A stretch of 64,000 bases of DNA from Fimenecus sp052273625 (GTDB lineage: Bacteria; Bacillota; Clostridia; Oscillospirales; Acutalibacteraceae), in the NCBI GenBank assembly GCA_052273625.1, contig DAVZHW010000004.1, forward strand, positions 28,374-92,373. The letters run 5' to 3'. Below, in pieces: positions 60,062-64,000 of the stretch; position 1 is the first letter of the stretch, and each line of letters begins with the position of its first letter. The notes under the pieces are model-generated. The model ran no database searches, was not told where the DNA came from, and saw nothing but the letters and a program-made list of their open reading frames with translations. Made by a program: the position numbers and the translations under genes.

Positions 60062-60397
60062 GTGAGTACACAAAAAACGGTAAAGGAATTGCCTGCTTGT
60101 CCTGTGGAAACAACATTGACTTTAATCGGCGATAAATGGAAAGTTTTGATTTTGCGTGACCTGCTTACAGGAACAAAAAGATTTGGAGAATTAAAAAAAT
60201 CAATCGGCAATGTATCGCAAAAGGTTTTGACTGCACAACTGAGAGCAATGGAGGAAAGCGGATTATTGACCCGTACTGTCTATGCCGAAGTACCTCCGAG
60301 AGTGGAATATACCTTGACAGAGCTTGGCGTAAGTCTGAAACCGATTCTTGATTCTATGTGGAATTGGGGCGAGGGATACAAGGCTTCACTAAAATAG
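60062..60397 (+). CDS. HxlR-family winged-helix transcriptional regulator, probably redox sensing
   Basis: This 111-aa protein has the HxlR fold: ACPVETTLTLIGDKWKVLILRDLLTGTKRFGELKKSIG and SQKVLTAQLRAMEESGLLTRTVY, then VEYTLTELG. Cys13 in LPACPVET lines up with the N-terminal redox cysteine of relatives such as HypR and YodB. It starts at GTG 60062. By position it controls the divergent MBL/flavoprotein/macrodomain/sirtuin unit, through the palindromes between them. Confidence 0.92.
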   Translation: MSTQKTVKELPACPVETTLTLIGDKWKVLILRDLLTGTKRFGELKKSIGNVSQKVLTAQLRAMEESGLLTRTVYAEVPPRVEYTLTELGVSLKPILDSMWNWGEGYKASLK

Positions 60398-60447
60398 AAA
60401 CAGCAGGTATCCAATCTGGGGCAGTTCAAAACAAGAAGTCTAATTTT

Positions 60448-60639
60448 TTATTTGCTTATTAAAATACCTTTCTTCATACTGATTCGGTGATACATAATTG
60501 AAAAACTTTCTTTTGAAGAGTTAATCCATTCGTATATTGTACTTCGACTAACTCCGGTATCTTTATGAATTGTAGTGGCACTGTCTCCGGCAATGTAACG
60601 ATTTACCACGTTTCTTTTGAATTCTTCATTGTAATACAT
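60448..60639 (-). pseudogene. Remnant of an IS3-type transposase OrfA
   Basis: The first 38 residues (MYYNEEFKRNVVNRYIAGDS, then ATTIHKDTGVSRSTIYEWIN) are the helix-turn-helix start of IS3-family OrfA proteins. After that the frame turns to unrelated sequence and stops; no OrfB follows. An AGGAGG site is still present. Nothing else is seen in 60398-60727 on either strand. Confidence 0.65.
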
Positions 60640-60727
60640 AGTTTTGTATTACCTCCTTAAAAATATATTTTTTCTTTTATGCTTCCAAGTCAGCCGTATT
60701 GAGAGGTTCGAATTCTTGACCGAAAAA

Positions 60728-60774
60728 GAAAAAGAGACTTAGATTTCACATTTTACTGTGAAACCTAAGCCTCT
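60728..60774 (-). terminator. Terminator of the two-kinase operon
   Basis: An 18-bp stem with two mismatches (60733-60750 with 60757-60774) is followed by TTTTTCTTTTT on the minus strand. It sits about 65 bp after the stop at 60841. Confidence 0.85.
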
Positions 60775-60840
60775 ATGTTATCATTTAGTCCTTAAAAATC
60801 AAATGAATCGGCAATCAATCGATTTATGATGGCAGAGAAT

Positions 60841-61803
60841 TCAAAAGTGAATTCTAACATTGGTTAATTCTATTTTCAAATTTAATAAGCAACGCAAATG
60901 ATTAATCTTTGTTCTTCTGCCTGAACGAATATAACAATATATTTCGTGAAACATTGCATAAAAAGCAACCTTTAAGTCACAGTTTTTTGATGTTGGATAT
61001 TTTGATTTATACATTTCATAAAGACCAAAAGCATTTCCGGTTAAGCTTTTTAATTGAAACAAATCATATTCCCTATCTGCCCATTTGCTTTCAAGCGGAT
61101 CGATTATTGCAATAGGATTAAGTTTATCATCTGCCAGTATATTCATTACATTAAGATCACCGTGTATTAATGAGGCATGTTCAACTTTTTCGCTGAAAAT
61201 ATAATCAAAATTATCCCAAGCTAATTCCATCACTTTCAAAAAGTACGATTCTAATTCTCCGCTATCAACCATATTACGAGCTGTTTGCAGAATATCAAAC
61301 GCAAACGGCTTATAATAATCTAACCATTCGTCATAATTCGCATTTTGAACAAGACCGAACTTGTCATTAGTTTTAGAGTGCCAAGCATACATTGCCGATG
61401 TAATTTTATCAGCAAATGCACGCTTTTTTGCTTTTGATAAAAACAATTTTGAAAAATCAGTAAAACAATCTTTTCCTTTGACATACTCCATACAAATATA
61501 GTCAATAGAAACTGTATCGTCTTTCAAATATGTAAAGTATACTTTGGGTATTTGTATTAAACTATCTTTTGCTAACAGATTTAGTTCAAATGCTTCTCGC
61601 TCACACATATTATCACATCGGCAAGCTTTCATCACAACAGTATAAGGCGGTCTGTCAATATCAACCTTATAGACATACCCAAACGAGCCGCCGCCAAGAT
61701 ATTGAACTTTGTTGACATTACAGCAAAGCTCTTTTTTTACAACAAAAACAGCACATTTTTTTGCTTCGTCAATAGTTATAGAATTAGTTTTAATTCGTTC
61801 CAT
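60841..61803 (-). CDS. Aminoglycoside-phosphotransferase-fold kinase, second of two
   Basis: This 320-aa APH/choline-kinase-fold protein has a nucleotide loop YLGGGSFGYVYKVDI and Lys in VVMKACRC. The catalytic loop is LIHGDLNVMNIL and the metal site is AIIDPLESKWADREYDLFQL. The substrate cannot be read from sequence; relatives phosphorylate aminoglycosides, macrolides, sugars or choline. It overlaps the upstream kinase gene by 14 bp. Confidence 0.8.
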   Translation of the reverse strand: MERIKTNSITIDEAKKCAVFVVKKELCCNVNKVQYLGGGSFGYVYKVDIDRPPYTVVMKACRCDNMCEREAFELNLLAKDSLIQIPKVYFTYLKDDTVSIDYICMEYVKGKDCFTDFSKLFLSKAKKRAFADKITSAMYAWHSKTNDKFGLVQNANYDEWLDYYKPFAFDILQTARNMVDSGELESYFLKVMELAWDNFDYIFSEKVEHASLIHGDLNVMNILADDKLNPIAIIDPLESKWADREYDLFQLKSLTGNAFGLYEMYKSKYPTSKNCDLKVAFYAMFHEIYCYIRSGRRTKINHLRCLLNLKIELTNVRIHF

Positions 61804-62779
61804 ACTTCAAAATTCTAAATGCGTTTGAGTATAAAAATTTACAGGAAGCAACGTTTCTCCACCAGCCAAAATGGCAGGGAGTGTATCGGTAATACTTTTC
61901 CGTCTCTTGAATTAACGCCAAATAACCCAAGCCCAAAGCAAACCTAATCATTTCCTCTTTTGTGCCGTTAACCTCAATTTTTGCTATCTCATTATATGCC
62001 ATTAAAGAAGTGGTTTTTTTATTCAGCATTTTTTCAAATTCAAGATTTACAAAATCAAAAATTGAATCGCCCCATACAGTTCGCTCAGGGTCAATAACTA
62101 TCAATTCCAATTTATCATTCTTCCTCGTACAAAGAATGTTACCGTACCACATATCCAAATTAACCATTGAGCAAGTTACGGGCTCCAATATATCCTTGTA
62201 TTCATCTATATATTTAAGCAGCTTTTCGCCCCGTTTGGTTTTTCTGCCTACTCTTTCGGTGTCGTGAATTAGATTTAGTGTCATACTACGCAATGCAAGA
62301 TGCCAATTATCATATAATTGATTTTGAATATAACCGAATTTATTGTTTTGCACCTTGTGAAATTTTGCAATAATTCTTGCGATTTCTTCCTTGCACCAAA
62401 GTTTTTCTTCCTTTGTTAATTTGGCATTATTCAGCTGTTCGCCTTCCATTCTTTCCATTATGAAATAGTCGGACGGAAAAACAGTGTGAGAAAAATCCTT
62501 ATAATACACATACGGCACCTTAACATTTGTATGTGCTCTGATTTGCGCATACCAAAAAACCTCTCCACGCATCATATCCTGCTCATAGGTCAGTATTCCT
62601 GTTTTGTCAAGCGGAGAAACTTTTAATACATAATTACCCATATCGGTCACAACATCATGAACGGCATTATATTCTCCGTCGCCGAGTTTGTCAAAGGATA
62701 TAACTTCGCCAAGACAAGCGGAGCTAAACATATCTTGTACTTGTGCTTTTGTTAATTCCGGCTTTGTTCTGCTAATCAT
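61790..62779 (-). CDS. Aminoglycoside-phosphotransferase-fold kinase, first of two
   Basis: This 329-aa protein, starting at ATG 62779 behind GGAGGTG, has FDKLGDGEYNAVHDVVTDMGNYVLKVSP. The catalytic-loop variant is VNLDMWYGNIL, where His-Gly-Asp is replaced by Asn-Leu-Asp, and the metal site is IVIDPERTVWGDSIFDF. The catalytic Asp and Asn are kept. It is clearly diverged from the downstream partner, so the two probably do different jobs on the same or linked substrates. Confidence 0.78.
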   Translation of the reverse strand: MISRTKPELTKAQVQDMFSSACLGEVISFDKLGDGEYNAVHDVVTDMGNYVLKVSPLDKTGILTYEQDMMRGEVFWYAQIRAHTNVKVPYVYYKDFSHTVFPSDYFIMERMEGEQLNNAKLTKEEKLWCKEEIARIIAKFHKVQNNKFGYIQNQLYDNWHLALRSMTLNLIHDTERVGRKTKRGEKLLKYIDEYKDILEPVTCSMVNLDMWYGNILCTRKNDKLELIVIDPERTVWGDSIFDFVNLEFEKMLNKKTTSLMAYNEIAKIEVNGTKEEMIRFALGLGYLALIQETEKYYRYTPCHFGWWRNVASCKFLYSNAFRILKYGTN

Positions 62780-62911
62780 ATTAGCACCTCCCACTTTTAC
62801 AATATCATCATATCGATACGCACTCTCAAAATATATAATATTTCTTATATTTATATAATATTACCGTTGAATAATAGATTGAAATATGATATTTTTAATA
62901 TGGTGATTAAA

Positions 62912-63646
62912 ATGAGTAAATACAAAATTAATATTCTCGACGAGAGCCATATTTTTAATGAAAGAGAAAACGGAATTATTCATACTCCTTATGAGTTGGA
63001 AACTGCATTTTTATCGGGAATTAAAAAGGGCAGTCGTACCGATGTTAAAATGATGATTAACAATATGATTGACAGTGGCATAAACATCGGCAAAATGTCG
63101 AATGACAGCTTGAGACAGATTAAATATTGGGCTGTATCATTGTTTGCACTGATTACCCGTTCGGCAATCCGAGGCGGACTTGACGAAACTACTGCTTACA
63201 ATTTTTCCGATAACTGTATAATGCATATTGATAAAATGTCAAATGCTGATGATATTGTCGATTTCATTATTCAAAAATGCATTACCGTGACCGATATGGT
63301 AGCCGAAAGCAGAGAGAATAGCGTTTACTCTCAACCTATTAGAAAATGCCTGCACTACATCCATACTCATCTTCACGAAAGATTGGACGTTGCAACCCTA
63401 TCAAAAGAATGTGGATTATCCGAAGATTACTTATCATATTTATTCAAGAAGAACATAGGAATCAACCTGTCAAAATATATTAAAACACAAAAACTGCAAG
63501 CCTCAAAGGAAATGTTAAAGGAAAACTATTCCGTATCTGATATCGCATATTATCTCGGCTTTTGCTCGGAGAGTTATTTCATATTCTGCTTCAAAAAAGA
63601 ATTTGGTAAAACCCCTAAGCAACTGAGAAATAATATTGCCTCATAG
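62912..63646 (+). CDS. AraC-family transcriptional regulator
   Basis: This 244-aa protein has a C-terminal double helix-turn-helix (about residues 145-244; RLDVATLSKECGLSEDYLSYLFKK and SVSDIAYYLGFCSESYFIFCFKKEFGKTPKQLR). The N-terminal 140 residues are helical, with no cupin or receiver domain recognised (FLSGIKKGSRTDVKMMINNMIDSG), resembling regulators with a YesN-like middle. I chose ATG 62912 behind GGTGA; upstream TTG 62867 has no site. It faces away from the two-kinase operon and probably controls it. Confidence 0.85.
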   Translation: MSKYKINILDESHIFNERENGIIHTPYELETAFLSGIKKGSRTDVKMMINNMIDSGINIGKMSNDSLRQIKYWAVSLFALITRSAIRGGLDETTAYNFSDNCIMHIDKMSNADDIVDFIIQKCITVTDMVAESRENSVYSQPIRKCLHYIHTHLHERLDVATLSKECGLSEDYLSYLFKKNIGINLSKYIKTQKLQASKEMLKENYSVSDIAYYLGFCSESYFIFCFKKEFGKTPKQLRNNIAS

Positions 63647-63724
63647 CAACGTAAAAAACACTTTGAATAATAAGAAAATAAAAACTAATAAAAACGGTGC
63701 TGTAAAAAAACAGCATAAAGAAAA

Positions 63725-63763
63725 GCCGAGATTCACGAATCAGTGAGTCTCGGCGATTTTTTG
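63725..63763. terminator. Bidirectional terminator after the AraC gene
   Basis: Stem GCCGAGATTCAC / GTGAGTCTCGGC (63725-63736 with 63743-63754) followed by GATTTTTTG on the plus strand and TTTTCTTT on the minus strand. The 78 bp before it hold nothing else. Confidence 0.88.
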
Positions 63764-64000
63764 TATAGATTGTCTTTAATTCCTTTGCAAAGGCTTTCAT
63801 ATCCTTGTTTGCGACATATTTGAGAGTATTCCTCACCATATGTACAATACAACGCTGCTGCTCTGTTTTTGGAAATGCGGTAGAGATTGCATCCTTGATT
63901 CCTGTTAGTCCATCTGAGCAGAGAATGAGAATATCCTGAACTCCACAAAATAGCATGAAACAGCACCACTGATCTTTTGAGGGTTTATTATAGTTGTATA
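63762..64000 (-). pseudogene. Fragment of an IS256-family (mutator) transposase
   Basis: On the minus strand the frame open at the window edge reads VQDILILCSDGLTGIKDAIS, TAFPKTEQQRCIVHMVRNTL and YVANKDMKAFAKELKTIYT. This is the central part of IS256 transposases, including one catalytic Asp. Homology stops at the terminator hairpin at 63754, so the 3' part is lost. Residues before VQDILI (KPSKDQWCCFMLFC) are already divergent. The 5' part lies outside the window. Confidence 0.8.

Noticed and set aside
60841..62779. Confirmed aminoglycoside resistance genes
   Set aside because: The APH fold is clear but neither protein matches a resistance enzyme I can name, so a resistance call would be unsupported.

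Overview
The window looks like chromosome from a spore-forming, Gram-positive gut-type Clostridia, closest in gene style to Ruminococcaceae/Oscillospiraceae. The evidence is a complete gerA-gerB-gerC germinant-receptor operon, a PASTA-bearing SpoVD/FtsI-type penicillin-binding protein, a meso-diaminopimelate-type MurE (DNPR motif), the paired radical-SAM proteins of the TIGR03960/TIGR03936 type, near-consensus sigma-A promoters with 16-17 bp spacers, AGGAGG ribosome sites and frequent TTG/GTG starts. No species is claimed, and no tRNA, rRNA or CRISPR array was found.

Layout. Positions 1-9940 (all minus strand) are part of a plasmid- or ICE-type element. It runs parA-parB, three small unknown genes, a HAD-domain protein, a replication initiator with a 33-bp tandem repeat, a membrane-anchored unknown, and a large secreted multi-CnaB adhesin with a thioester (TQXA-like) head that leaves the window. 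An IS30-family element lies between parA and the chromosome. Positions 9946-14786 hold a GT-C-type membrane protein, the translationally coupled pair pncB-ppa (NAD salvage plus pyrophosphate removal) and a CapA-type phosphoesterase. Positions 15036-29192 are the division and cell-wall cluster: mraZ-rsmH-ftsL-pbp-murE-murF-mraY-ftsW-murG-murA-divIB, then ftsZ on its own promoter. murD, murC, murB and ftsA are absent from it.

Positions 29261-31089 carry an ECF sigma factor with a likely anti-sigma factor and a small secreted protein. Positions 31139-36318 hold DUF4363/DUF421 genes facing away from the germination operon, which ends in a small MGMT-type gene. Positions 36319-36974 have no gene but contain a cluster of GTAG-headed REP-like palindromes and a MITE-like element. 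Positions 36975-53164 are housekeeping: radical-SAM pair, rplS, two signal peptidases, rbgA, rnhB, yraN, thrC, a phosphoesterase, tig-clpP-clpX, a degenerate LCP-like protein with a transglutaminase-like partner, and folE-folP-folB-folK. A lone GH95 fucosidase (minus) and an exonuclease/zinc-ribbon protein (plus) follow.

Positions 56573-64000 are accessory. The most interesting locus is a minus-strand operon of a degenerate metallo-beta-lactamase-fold protein, a flavin/ferredoxin protein, a zinc-type macrodomain and a macrodomain-linked sirtuin (SirTM type). It is transcribed away from an HxlR regulator with a conserved N-terminal cysteine, and palindromic operators lie between them. The lipoyl-carrier and lipoate-ligase genes usually found with SirTM are absent, so this may be a redox-controlled ADP-ribosylation cassette of a different layout. 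Next come an IS3-type remnant, two tandem aminoglycoside-phosphotransferase-fold kinases facing away from an AraC regulator, and an IS256-type remnant at the right edge.
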